Shown: positions 52,434-60,869 of the stretch, one piece after another | Layout of the letters: each line of letters starts with the position of its first letter | Position numbering within the stretch: position 1 is the stretch's first letter | NCBI RefSeq assembly: GCF_028657905.1 | Contig: NZ_CP117782.1 | Span: 1,488,001-1,552,000, forward strand | Reading direction: 5' to 3' | From: Burkholderia sp. FERM BP-3421 | Lineage (GTDB): Bacteria; Pseudomonadota; Gammaproteobacteria; Burkholderiales; Burkholderiaceae | Length of the DNA stretch: 64,000 bases | Position numbers and translations under genes: made by a program | The notes under the pieces: model-generated | Told to the model about the DNA's origin: nothing | The model's database searches: none | Seen by the model: the letters and a program-made list of their open reading frames with translations, nothing else

Positions 52434-54842
52434 TCACGCGGCCGGCTCGTCGAGCAGCGGCAGCGTCACGATCAGCGCCGTGCCGACGCCGAGCGCACTG
52501 TCGACCACCACGCTGCCGCCATGCCGCGTCACCACGGTCTTGACGAACGCCATACCCAGCCCGGCCCCCGCCACCTCCGGCCGCTCGTTCGTGTGAAAGC
52601 GCTTGAAGCGCTCGAACAGATGCCGCTGGTCGTCGGGCGAGATGCCGTAGCCCTGATCGCGAATCGTACAGATCGTCCGCTTCGATGCGCGCTCCACCGA
52701 CAGCGTGCAGGTGATCACCGTATCGGCGGGGCTGTACTTCACCGCGTTGTTGAGGATGTTCACCAGCGCGCGCGTCATCAGCGAGCGGTCGGCGCTGACC
52801 CAGCACAGATTGTCGCCGAACTGCGTATCGATGCGGATGCGCTTGGCCTGGGCCTGCGGCCAGACCTCGTCGCTCGCATCGATCAGCAGGTCCGCGAAAC
52901 TCGCGGGCTCCAGCTGATAGGTCTGCGACTCGGCGCGCGCCAGCTGCACGAACTCGTCCGCCAGCATCAGCGCGCGCTGCGCATAGCGCTCGATGCGCGC
53001 GAGCATCGAGCGGATCTCGCCCGACTGCGGCCGCTGCCGCTCGATCTCGACCAGCGCGAGAATCGACGACTGCGGCGAACGCATGTCGTGCGACAGCAGA
53101 TGCAGCGCCTCTTCCCGCTGCCGCTCCGCCGCGTGCAGTTCGGTCACGTCGACGAGGCCCGCGATCCAGCCCGTCACCTTGCCCTGCGCGTTGGTGCATG
53201 GCGCGTAGCGTAACAGATGATCGAGCCCGTCACTGTCACGAACTTCGATGCCGCGCTCCATCAGATCGTTATCGAAGTCGCGGGTGGGGTCGAGCGCGGC
53301 CGGCCAGTGCGCGCGCATTTCCGCCTCGCGCTCGGGATTGCCGTCGACCGTCTTCATGAAGGTCAGCTCGCCCAGCGCGACCCGCAGCGGCCGCCCTTCC
53401 GGCGCCGGCACGTTCAGGCGCGCGCAGTGCTTCTTCGCCGCATGGTTGGCGATCAGCACCGTGCCCCCGATGTCGGTCACGAGAACCGGTTCCGGCATGC
53501 TGTCGAGGCTGTCCCAGACAAACCGCTTCATGTCCTGCACACGCTGCGCGGCCTGCGCCATCAGGCTCATCTGACGCTCCAGCACGTCGCCGCCGAACTC
53601 GCCCCGCTCGCGCGGCGCCTCCGGCAGCAGGTGCGGCTCGTCCGCGAGCCGCTGCAGCTCGTGGCGCAGATAGGACATGGTCATTTCGAGCCGCCGCCAG
53701 TTCCAGATCGGGTAGACCGCGATCAGCCCGAAGATCGCCGGCGCGGGCGACAGCCACAGGCGCGCCTCGTACAGCAGCGCGGCGCTCGACGCGAGCGCGA
53801 GCACCACGAGGCTCAGCGTCAGCAGCAGCGAGCGCCACGGCGACAGCATCAGGAAGCCCGCGAGCAGCACCACGAGCGGCATCAGCGAGGCGATGAACAG
53901 CAGGCCGCCCGACACAGGCGAGATCGCCCGCCCGGTCATCAACATGTCGAGCACGCCCGCGTGGATGTAGACCCCCGGCAGCGGCCCGAACTCACCCGAA
54001 ATCGGCGTCGCGAAACGATCGTAGAGGCCCGAGGCGGTCACGCCGACGATCACGATCTTGCCGCGCAGGCGCTCGGGGTCGACGCGCCCGGCCAGCACGT
54101 CGGCGAACGACACCGACGGATAGGTCTGCGTATAGCGGCTGAACGGAATCAGGTAGCGGGCCTCGCCGTTGTCGTCCTGGGCGAGATCGTGCGCGCGCCG
54201 CGTGACGGACAGCGCCTGCGCGAGCTTGAACTGGCCATTCTCGAACGCATGGAACACCGGCACCATCAGCTGCGGCCAGCGGTGCCGGCCGTCGCTCTCG
54301 TACAGCGCGACGCTGCGCACGATACCGTCCGGATCGACCTCGAGGTTGATATGGCCGACGCCCGCCGCATGCTCGGCCAGCTCGGGCACGGGCGGCACGA
54401 CCGTGCGCGTGCCGTCGTGCTCCTCGGGGCTCAGCAGGATCGGCAGATAGGTCGACAATTTGTCGAGCGCGCGCGCGAACTCGCGATCGTCCGTCGACGG
54501 TTCGGTAAACAGCACGTCGTAGACCACGGCCGCCGGCTGCGCCTTGGCGAGCGCGTCGAGGAACTGCGCGTGCACGCTGCGCGCCCAGGGCCAGCGCCCG
54601 AGCGAGGCGAGGCTCGGGTTGTCGATCTCGACGATCACGAGGTTCGATTCGATCGGCAGATTGCGCAGCGTCAGCAGCCGGTCGTAGATGATCCGGTCGA
54701 CGCTCGAGGTCGTGCGGCCGGCGACGCCGGCGAGAATCATCGCGATGCCGAGACAGCCGATCGCGATCCATTCGATGAGAAAGCGGCGGCCGAGCAGCCG
54801 CCGCCGCTGCATGCGCGGATCGATGCGCGGGTCAACTTTCAT
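52434..54842 (-). CDS. CHASE2-PAS hybrid-free sensor histidine kinase
   Basis: The 802-aa membrane kinase has one N-terminal helix (IEWIAIGCLGIAMILAGVAG) and a large periplasmic CHASE2 domain (residues about 48-310: DRIIYDRLLTLRNLP, VVYDVLFTEPSTDDREFARA, GVYIHAGVLDMLMTG). Three helices follow (about 315-400), then a PAS domain (about 450-590), the HisKA phospho-acceptor in LHLLSHDMRSPQSS, and an HATPase with NILNNAVKYSP, DQGYGISP and GAGLGMAFVKT. It has no receiver domain. It is encoded directly after a FecR-LysM protein and an OmpR-type regulator that surely form its pathway. Confidence 0.92.
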   Translation of the reverse strand: MKVDPRIDPRMQRRRLLGRRFLIEWIAIGCLGIAMILAGVAGRTTSSVDRIIYDRLLTLRNLPIESNLVIVEIDNPSLASLGRWPWARSVHAQFLDALAKAQPAAVVYDVLFTEPSTDDREFARALDKLSTYLPILLSPEEHDGTRTVVPPVPELAEHAAGVGHINLEVDPDGIVRSVALYESDGRHRWPQLMVPVFHAFENGQFKLAQALSVTRRAHDLAQDDNGEARYLIPFSRYTQTYPSVSFADVLAGRVDPERLRGKIVIVGVTASGLYDRFATPISGEFGPLPGVYIHAGVLDMLMTGRAISPVSGGLLFIASLMPLVVLLAGFLMLSPWRSLLLTLSLVVLALASSAALLYEARLWLSPAPAIFGLIAVYPIWNWRRLEMTMSYLRHELQRLADEPHLLPEAPRERGEFGGDVLERQMSLMAQAAQRVQDMKRFVWDSLDSMPEPVLVTDIGGTVLIANHAAKKHCARLNVPAPEGRPLRVALGELTFMKTVDGNPEREAEMRAHWPAALDPTRDFDNDLMERGIEVRDSDGLDHLLRYAPCTNAQGKVTGWIAGLVDVTELHAAERQREEALHLLSHDMRSPQSSILALVEIERQRPQSGEIRSMLARIERYAQRALMLADEFVQLARAESQTYQLEPASFADLLIDASDEVWPQAQAKRIRIDTQFGDNLCWVSADRSLMTRALVNILNNAVKYSPADTVITCTLSVERASKRTICTIRDQGYGISPDDQRHLFERFKRFHTNERPEVAGAGLGMAFVKTVVTRHGGSVVVDSALGVGTALIVTLPLLDEPAA

Positions 54843-54852
54843 CCGCCGCCCG

Positions 54853-56214
54853 TCAACGCGCGAGCGTGAACGCGTTGACCGGACTGGCCTTTTCGTAGAA
54901 ACGGCCGCCGCTGAACTGCTCCGCGATCACCGTCCAGTAATAATCGCCGGGCGGCAGGTTCGCGACCACGACGCGCCCGCCTTCGACATCGACCTGATCG
55001 ACGATCGGGTTGCCGAGATCCTTCGACGCCGACAGCACGAAGCGGAAGCGCGTGGGGTCCGCCGAGCTGTGGGTCGACCAGCGGAACTCGTAGCCGCCCG
55101 CGCCGGGCCCGGCCGCCGTCGCGAGGCCGAACCGGCGGCGCTCGAACGCGTAGGTGCGCGGCAGGCCCTCGAGGCCGTTCACGTCGACCGCCGACACGCG
55201 CGCGAAATAGGTGCCGTCCGGCACGTCCGCGAATTCGGCGCGCGGCGCGTCGGCCCGCACTTCCTTGAACAGGTCGAGCAGCCCCGCGTCGCGCGCGATC
55301 TGCACACGGTAGGCGCGCGCGCCCTCGAGCGGCGCGAGCGTGAAGCCGACCTTCGGCTCATCCTGCACCTTGCCCGGATCGACGAGCCGCGGTGCTTCGA
55401 GCAGCGCGATCGGGCCGCCGACCTGGCCGTCCGCGCGCGTCACGTTGCCATAGTTCGCATGCACGAGCGCCGCATCGCGCGCGGGCTGCGCGCTCGGCGC
55501 GACGCCGACCGCGCCGTCCAGCACTTCGACCATCGTCGAGGCCTTGCCGTCGGTATCGTAGTTGACCCGGAAGCGCGTACCGCGCACCCCCGCCACCACC
55601 GACGGAGACCGGATCTGGAAGCGGTCGTCCCTCTTCTTCAGGTGGGTGACGTCGCTGTCGACCGAGCCGCGCTGCAGGTCGATCACGCGCTCCAGCGTGC
55701 CGGTCAGCACCGTGCGGCGCAGCGTCGCGAAATCGATCTGGCTGTCGGGCGGCAGGCTCAGGTGCGTGCCGTCCGCCAGCTCGAGCGTGACGAAGCCGCC
55801 GCTCCCGGTGCGCACGCGATCGCCCTCGCTGAGGGTCGAGTCGACCGCCACCGGCACGAAGCCGACGGTGCCGCTCGCGGCGCGCTCGACCGGCCCCTGC
55901 GCCGCGACCACGCGCGCCGACAGGCGCTCCTTGCGCAGCCGCACCGCCGGCAGGTTCAGCACGATGCCGGGCTGCAGCTGCTTCGGCGCGGGCACGTCGT
56001 TCAGCTGCGCGATCAGCGCCCAGTCGTCCGGGCCCTGCAGATAGCGATCCGCGACGTCGTACAGCGTGTCGCCCTGGCGGGTCGTGTACTGGACCGTTTT
56101 GACAGTCTGACGCGACGGCGTCTGCTGCGCGTCGGCGACCTGCAGCGCCAGCGCCGCGCCGACGGCGACGCAGGCGGCCAGCACCCGCGTGGTCATGCTC
56201 CTGCTCGTGCTCAC
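54853..56214 (-). CDS. exported LysM-FecR domain protein
   Basis: The 453-aa protein has a signal peptide (TTRVLAACVAVGAALALQVA), a LysM peptidoglycan-binding domain (QYTTRQGDTLYDVADRYLQG, residues about 43-90) and a FecR domain (about 120-235, with SPSVVAGVRGTRFRVNYD). Two fibronectin-like repeats end it (about 290-350 and 370-445, PDGTYFARVSAVD and PPGDYYWTVIA). It starts at a GTG overlapping the regulator stop (GTGA); ATG 56196 is an alternative. Only 10 bp separate it from the kinase gene. I infer a wall-attached periplasmic partner of the CHASE2 sensor. Confidence 0.9.
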   Translation of the reverse strand: MSTSRSMTTRVLAACVAVGAALALQVADAQQTPSRQTVKTVQYTTRQGDTLYDVADRYLQGPDDWALIAQLNDVPAPKQLQPGIVLNLPAVRLRKERLSARVVAAQGPVERAASGTVGFVPVAVDSTLSEGDRVRTGSGGFVTLELADGTHLSLPPDSQIDFATLRRTVLTGTLERVIDLQRGSVDSDVTHLKKRDDRFQIRSPSVVAGVRGTRFRVNYDTDGKASTMVEVLDGAVGVAPSAQPARDAALVHANYGNVTRADGQVGGPIALLEAPRLVDPGKVQDEPKVGFTLAPLEGARAYRVQIARDAGLLDLFKEVRADAPRAEFADVPDGTYFARVSAVDVNGLEGLPRTYAFERRRFGLATAAGPGAGGYEFRWSTHSSADPTRFRFVLSASKDLGNPIVDQVDVEGGRVVVANLPPGDYYWTVIAEQFSGGRFYEKASPVNAFTLAR

Positions 56215-56915
56215 TCCGTCTCCCCTTGCGTCACCCGTTCCAGCCGATACCCGTAGCCATAGATCGGCGCGAGCCGGTAGCCGTTCTCGGGACGCAGGCC
56301 CAGTTTCGTGCGCAGCATCGAGATATGCGTATCCATCGTGCGCGACGGAATATCGGTCGCCTGCTTCCAGACGAGATCGAGGATGTGCGCGCGCGACAGC
56401 GGCCGGTCGAGATGCTGGAACAGCAGCAGCGCCAGCTCGAATTCCTTCTGCGTGAGGCTCACCGGCTTGTCGCCGACGTAGGCCTGCTTCAGGTTCACGT
56501 CGAACTTGTAGGTGTCGAACTCGCGCACCGTCGCTTCCGCGTTGGCCGGATAGGCGCGCCGCAGCAGCGAGCCGATCCGCGCGCGCAGGATCGGACCCGA
56601 CACGGGCTTGACCACGTAGTCGTCGGCGCCCGCGTTGAGGATCTGCGTGATGCCCGCCTCGTCGTCGCGGCTCGTCATGAAGATGATCGGCAGCCGGTGT
56701 TCGACCTGGTTCGCCCGGACCCACTTGAGCACTTCCTCGCCGGACATGTCGGGCACGTTCCAGTCGAGCACCAGCAGATCGAACGTCTCGCGCTGCAGGC
56801 GCTTCTTCAGGGCCTTGCCTTCCTTGAAGGCATAGCATGTGTGTCCCGCGGCCGTCAGCGTCTGACTGACAAAATCCGTCTGGGCCTGATCGTCATCCAA
56901 TACAGCAATTCTCAT
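56211..56915 (-). CDS. OmpR/PhoB-type response regulator
   Basis: The 234-aa protein has a receiver domain with the acidic pair in VLDDDQA and phospho-acceptor Asp in LLVLDWNVPDMSGEE. The conserved Thr/Ser is in FMTSRDD and the Lys in YVVKPVSG. A C-terminal winged helix (residues about 130-230) has LTQKEFELALLLFQHL and SRTMDTHISMLRTKLGL. The ATG at 56915 follows GGGGTGAT. It is the first gene of the operon with FecR and the CHASE2 kinase. Its target genes are unknown. Confidence 0.93.
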   Translation of the reverse strand: MRIAVLDDDQAQTDFVSQTLTAAGHTCYAFKEGKALKKRLQRETFDLLVLDWNVPDMSGEEVLKWVRANQVEHRLPIIFMTSRDDEAGITQILNAGADDYVVKPVSGPILRARIGSLLRRAYPANAEATVREFDTYKFDVNLKQAYVGDKPVSLTQKEFELALLLFQHLDRPLSRAHILDLVWKQATDIPSRTMDTHISMLRTKLGLRPENGYRLAPIYGYGYRLERVTQGETE

Positions 56916-57203
56916 ATCACCCCGCAAAGCGAAATCGACACGTCGTTCCTGGCCCGCCGCGCTGCACCCCAGCATGCCGCGGCACGTTTCCCGACTCGTA
57001 ACCCGCTATTATCTGCTGGTCTGCGCCATACTGCCCGTCTGCGTCGTCGAAAAAACGCATTTTATTTGGATTACGTCATATCTCAAAAAATGGGCGCGGG
57101 TAACCGGCATTTTCACCATAGTGCGTGAAAACTGTCCAGAAATAATACAGATTAGACGCGCGCGGCAGGCGGGGCGGGAATGGCGCAAGGGCGCGCGGCG
57201 CGG

Positions 57204-57584
57204 TCAGTCCAGGCTGACCGGATCCTGTTCGGCGATCTGCGGCTGGCGTTGCAGCGCATGATGGAGCTGCGTGCGCACGTGCTCCCACGCGGCGCGGGCG
57301 TAGTCGGGCTGGCCGGCGGCCCACGCATGGGCCAGATCGAACACGCGTTCGACCGTGGCCGCGCAGCGCGTGAGATCCGGCTGCGGATCACCCATCGCCT
57401 CGCGCAACCACTCGGCGAGCCACGGCATTTCGCGCCCGCTCGAATCCGCATAGGCCTCGAGCGCGGCCCGCGCATGGCGGTCGTGCTCGGGATCCAGCTC
57501 GACACGGTGCACCGACTGCGCGCGTTCCCGTGCCTTGCCGCCTCCTTCGAACGGTATTCGAATCGTCCCCGATCTGAAGAGCAT
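57204..57584 (-). CDS. hypothetical protein, 126 aa
   Basis: I take the ATG at 57584, which has GGGAGATGTC upstream; longer frames lack this. The protein is soluble, His- and Ala-rich and probably helical: a short N-terminal beta-like piece (FRSGTIRIPFEGGG), then RVELDPEHDRHARAALEAYA and TRCAATVERVFDLAHAWAAG. I see no signal peptide, membrane segment or known motif. It is 288 bp upstream of the two-component operon on the same strand, too far to assume co-transcription. Confidence 0.6.
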   Translation of the reverse strand: MLFRSGTIRIPFEGGGKARERAQSVHRVELDPEHDRHARAALEAYADSSGREMPWLAEWLREAMGDPQPDLTRCAATVERVFDLAHAWAAGQPDYARAAWEHVRTQLHHALQRQPQIAEQDPVSLD

Positions 57585-57836
57585 GACATCTCCCAGTTTG
57601 CAGCAACGACACGCGCTGGGCATGTCCCCCGTACGGTGACCCGATTGACCGCCGCGCCCACCAGGGTGGTCGCAACGATGGATCATCAGGCAGGGAGTAT
57701 AAGCAGCGCGGTACGTCCCGTGGTTTAAGAATTGTTAGATATTGCGGTCTTTTCTTTTCGACATTTGCCGAACATTCCTGTCGCCTCGCGCAATTGCAAT
57801 CATTTACTTTCCGCGAATGGCCGCCCTTTTCTTGAT

Positions 57837-58743
57837 TTACTGATAACTCATCGTAAACGTTGCCCCCCCTTCACAATGCCCGGCAGGACCGTGCCGGTCG
57901 CGATGTACTGCGCGGTCAGCGGCACGCTCGTGACGCTCGACGACGGCCCTACCCGCCACTGGTTCAGGTTGCCCGCCATCGCGGAGTCCGGTCCGTAATT
58001 CACCGGCATGCCGTTGTACAGCACGCGCAGTTGCACGCCGCGCGCCGTCGAGCCCGGCACCGGCGTCAGCCGGTTCGTGGCATTGCCGGGATCGGTCGCA
58101 TCGGTGAGCGTCATGTGGACATCCGCGCCCACGCCCCCGCGGCAGCTGAGACCGATGCGCAGCCCGGTGTCGCCCCGCGTCGCGCCGACGCCGCTGAAAT
58201 CGCTGGCCTTCACGTTCGGCAGCGTGACCGAGACCGACGGCGTGGTCACCATGCAGGTGGCCGGCGTGATCACCGTGCCGGGCGCGATGGTCTGGATCCG
58301 CGTCACCGAACGGAAGCAGCTGCCCGTGAATTCGACCGTCATGCTCGGCAGCGACGTCAGGCGGCCGCTGCCCACCGGCCCCGTCACGACCAGCGCCGCC
58401 GACGTGTACCACGCGGTCGATGCGTACCAGGACGACGGCGGATAGTAGGCGGTCGACGACGGCGCGCGCTCCCACGTGCCGTTCCAGTCCGTCGTCGTGA
58501 AAAAGCGCACGCCGACGCCCGGCACATTCGTCTGATAAGTGTCCGGCATCCCCGGCACCGGCATTCCGTTGACGGTCGCGCGCTTGTGGATCGGACAGTA
58601 AGGACCTCGCCCGCGTCGCCTTCACCCGCGAGCGCGCTCGCGCTCAGCTGGGACGCCAGCACGCCCAGGATCACGGCATGGCTGCGCCGGACCGCGGGCC
58701 GTCGCTCGGCGCGCGATCGCAAATGCTGGTCTCTCGTTCGCAT
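57837..58743 (-). pseudogene. fimbrial adhesin/tip subunit with two frameshifts
   Basis: Three frames must be joined to read this fimbrial protein. Frame A (from ATG 58743) gives a signal peptide, SHAVILGVLASQLSASALAG. Near 58605 the frame must shift, after which YCPIHKRATVNGMPVPGMPD leads to a two-domain FimH-like protein with GSCFRSVTR, CMVTTPSVSVTLPNV and LSCRGGVGADVHMTLTDATD. At a run of seven G (57863-57869) it shifts again: one extra G would restore the canonical pilin ending ATFTMSYQ. As sequenced, the product ends early as QRLR. Both lesions equal one missing base. No usher gene is present. Confidence 0.8.
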
Positions 58744-58863
58744 CGTTTTGCTAATTACGTCTAGGCGACGTGTTGCCGACCGCCGCCTCCCGCTGGGAAG
58801 CGGCACCCCGTTCGTGTGACGGCCCGCGTCTCCTCGCGCGGTGCCTCGCGTGGCCTGCGCCCG

Positions 58864-59618
58864 TCAGGGCCGCTGCGGCCGCGCACGGAACGTTCCCGCG
58901 ACACCCGCGCCGTAGTCGTTGATCGTCGTGTAGTCCACTTCGGCCGGCACCTCGGCGCCGACCGCGTCGAGCGCGCCCAGGTCGAACTCGACCGTCGCGT
59001 GCGGCGCGACCATCGCGCCGCGGTCGTCGCGCCGGGTCGCGCCGCCCATGCGCACCGCGACCGCGCTGAAGGTCACGTGGTACGGCGTCGGGTTGGTCGC
59101 GGCCAGCGCGCAGCCGCCCGGCGCACGAACTTCCAGCCGACCTGCGCGGCGGCGTCGTTCGCGTCGCCCGGCAGGCCCGCCGGACGGAAGAACAGCTTGA
59201 TCCGCGAGCGGAACGCGAGCTGCAGCGAGTTCGGCGCGTCGGCCGCCGTCGATGCGACGGGCGGCACCTCGAGCACGTTGAGCCAGAACACCGACTCGCG
59301 GTCCTGGGGCAACGGCTCCTGCGTATAGATGATCCGCAGCGTCTGGACTTTCTTCGGGTCGAGGCGGAACAGCGGCGGCGTCAGCGTGAACGGCGCCTTC
59401 GCGTCGTCGGGCTGCGCGTTCGCGTTGCCGTCGTCGCCCCAGGTCTGCACGAGCGCCGGCGCATCGCCTTCGTTGTTGAGCTTGAGCGTGACTTCACGCT
59501 CCTTGGCCTGATAGATCACCCGCGTGCCGTTCAGCACGACGGAAGCGTGCGCGGCCGACACGGCGGCCGCGATGGCGCACGCCGCGAACGCGGCGCGCCA
59601 GGTCCGACGGATAGACAT
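58864..59618 (-). pseudogene. periplasmic fimbrial chaperone with a frameshift
   Basis: The N-terminal 160 residues are a normal PapD/FimC chaperone: signal peptide (AAFAACAIAAAVSAAHA), VVLNGTRVIYQAKEREVTLK with the conserved Arg, and ESVFWLNVLEVPP. Near 59110-59125 the frame breaks after AQVGWKFVR. The missing part, GGCALAATNPTPYHVTFSAV through ATVEFDLGALDAVGAE and the C-terminal INDYGAG, continues in the next frame to the stop at 58864. One inserted base would restore it. Without it the second domain is lost. It follows fimA by about 100 bp and is followed by the adhesin remnant, with no usher between. Confidence 0.82.
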
Positions 59619-59721
59619 TTCGAATTCCGAATCATGATGCGGGCTGTGGCGCCCGCTTCCCCGTATCCGGCCGGCGGGCGCGATGCCCGCCGGCCGCTGC
59701 GCGCGATGCGTGCCGCGCGGC

Positions 59722-60246
59722 TTATTGGTAGACGATCGAGTACAGCGTCGAGGTCGTCACGCTGCCCGCCGTCGCCTGGCCCGTCGCCACGTACTGCGCG
59801 AAGTAGCCGAGCGTCGCCGCGCCGCCCGTCAGCGCCACCGGCTTCGAGTTCTGGGTCGCCAGCGCGCCGCCCAGGCGGATTTCGCTGTTGTCGCTGTTCA
59901 GGAGGCCGACCTGCACGTTGCCCGCGCCGCTGCTCGCCGTGTTGACGAGGCGGCCCGTCGAGGCGTCGACGGTCGCGCCCGGCTCGAAGTAAACCGCCAC
60001 GTTGCCCGAATTCGGCGTGCACTTGGACAGCGCGACGTTGAACGGCGTGCGGCCGGCCGTGGCACCCGGCGTCGTCAGCGCGGATGCCGAAACCGTCGGC
60101 AGCGTGACCGTGAAGTCCTTGCCGCCGCCGTTGCCGCTGATCGTGCAGGTCTGGGCCGTCACCTGGCCATTGATCGTGATCGTGCCGTCCGCCGCGAAGG
60201 CGGCGCGCGCCGCCACGGCCAGGATCCCCGTGCGCATCTGCTTCAT
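59722..60246 (-). CDS. fimA: type 1 fimbrial major subunit
   Basis: The 174-aa pilin has the usual core: DGTITINGQVTAQTCTISG with the first disulfide Cys, then FNVALSKCTP with the second, and the C-terminal beta-zipper YFAQYVATGQATAG...IVYQ. The reading frame is intact. The signal peptide is short and has Arg in the middle of its hydrophobic stretch (GILAVAARAAFA), so export may be poor. The downstream chaperone and adhesin are broken and no usher is encoded, so assembled fimbriae from this locus are unlikely. Confidence 0.88.
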   Translation of the reverse strand: MKQMRTGILAVAARAAFAADGTITINGQVTAQTCTISGNGGGKDFTVTLPTVSASALTTPGATAGRTPFNVALSKCTPNSGNVAVYFEPGATVDASTGRLVNTASSGAGNVQVGLLNSDNSEIRLGGALATQNSKPVALTGGAATLGYFAQYVATGQATAGSVTTSTLYSIVYQ

Positions 60247-60365
60247 GTAATACCTCTGCGATTGATTGGTGTTGGAGCAATGGTCGGACGCGACGAAAAA
60301 TCAACATCCCCGTCCGTCGCGACCGGGTCATTATCGAGATATGACCGTAAGCTTTCTGTTACCTA

Positions 60366-60394
60366 TTATTAAATTTTGCCCAATCAATCATCAA
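60366..60394 (-). promoter_or_regulatory. candidate fimA promoter
   Basis: In the AT-rich 230-bp region upstream of fimA, TTGATG (60389-60394) and TAATAA (60366-60371) are 17 bases apart on the minus strand. Each matches four of six consensus positions. No invertible-element repeats of the fim-switch kind are visible. Confidence 0.35.
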
Positions 60395-60474
60395 ACTCAG
60401 TTAAACGACATTCCCGGAAAATAATGTCGGAGCCATAATGGCAAGCGGCAGCGAGCCGTTTCGGAAACCCAAAT

Positions 60475-60507
60475 AAAATGCCGCCCGGGCTTACCCCGGG
60501 CGGCATT
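60475..60507 (-). terminator. terminator after the TusA-like gene
   Basis: GCCGCCCGGG and CCCGGGCGGC form a perfect 10-bp stem extended by AAT/ATT pairs, with a CTTAC loop. On the minus strand it is followed by TTTTATTT. It ends the tusA-like transcript and insulates fimA. Confidence 0.8.
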
Positions 60508-60544
60508 CAGAAAACACCAGTGGTGGATTGACGCAGTTGCCCGA

Positions 60545-60772
60545 TCAGCGGCGGCGCATCAGGAACACGTAGGTCTTGTCCTGCGTCGACGTCTCGACAA
60601 TCTCGTTGCCGGTCTGCTTCGCGAACGCCGCGAAATCGCGCTGCGATCCCGGGTCGGTGGCGAGCACCTTCAGAATCTGGCCGCTTTCCATGTCGGCCAG
60701 CGCTTTCTTCGCACGCAGGATCGGCAGCGGGCAGTTGAGCCCGCGCGCATCCACTTCCTTATGAACTTGCAT
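60545..60772 (-). CDS. TusA-like sulfurtransferase
   Basis: The 75-aa protein is a complete TusA/SirA fold: EVDARGLNCPLPILRAKKAL contains the CPxP motif whose Cys carries persulfide, followed by GQILKVLATDPGSQRDFAAF. TusA relays sulfur for tRNA thiolation and other pathways; paralogues serve other acceptors. It is 97 bp downstream of an inositol-type dehydrogenase gene, with its own terminator, so functional linkage to that operon is doubtful. Confidence 0.9.
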   Translation of the reverse strand: MQVHKEVDARGLNCPLPILRAKKALADMESGQILKVLATDPGSQRDFAAFAKQTGNEIVETSTQDKTYVFLMRRR

Positions 60773-60869
60773 CGGCTTTCGACCTTCGAATGACGCGCCG
60801 GCACGGCGCGGGAGGAAGGCCGGATTTTACCGCAGCGCGCGGCCGCGCGCCCCGGGCTACGCACCCGGG

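Noticed and set aside
58744..58863. Remnant of a fimbrial usher between chaperone and adhesin
   Set aside because: I translated all frames of the 120 bp and found nothing resembling an usher C-terminus.
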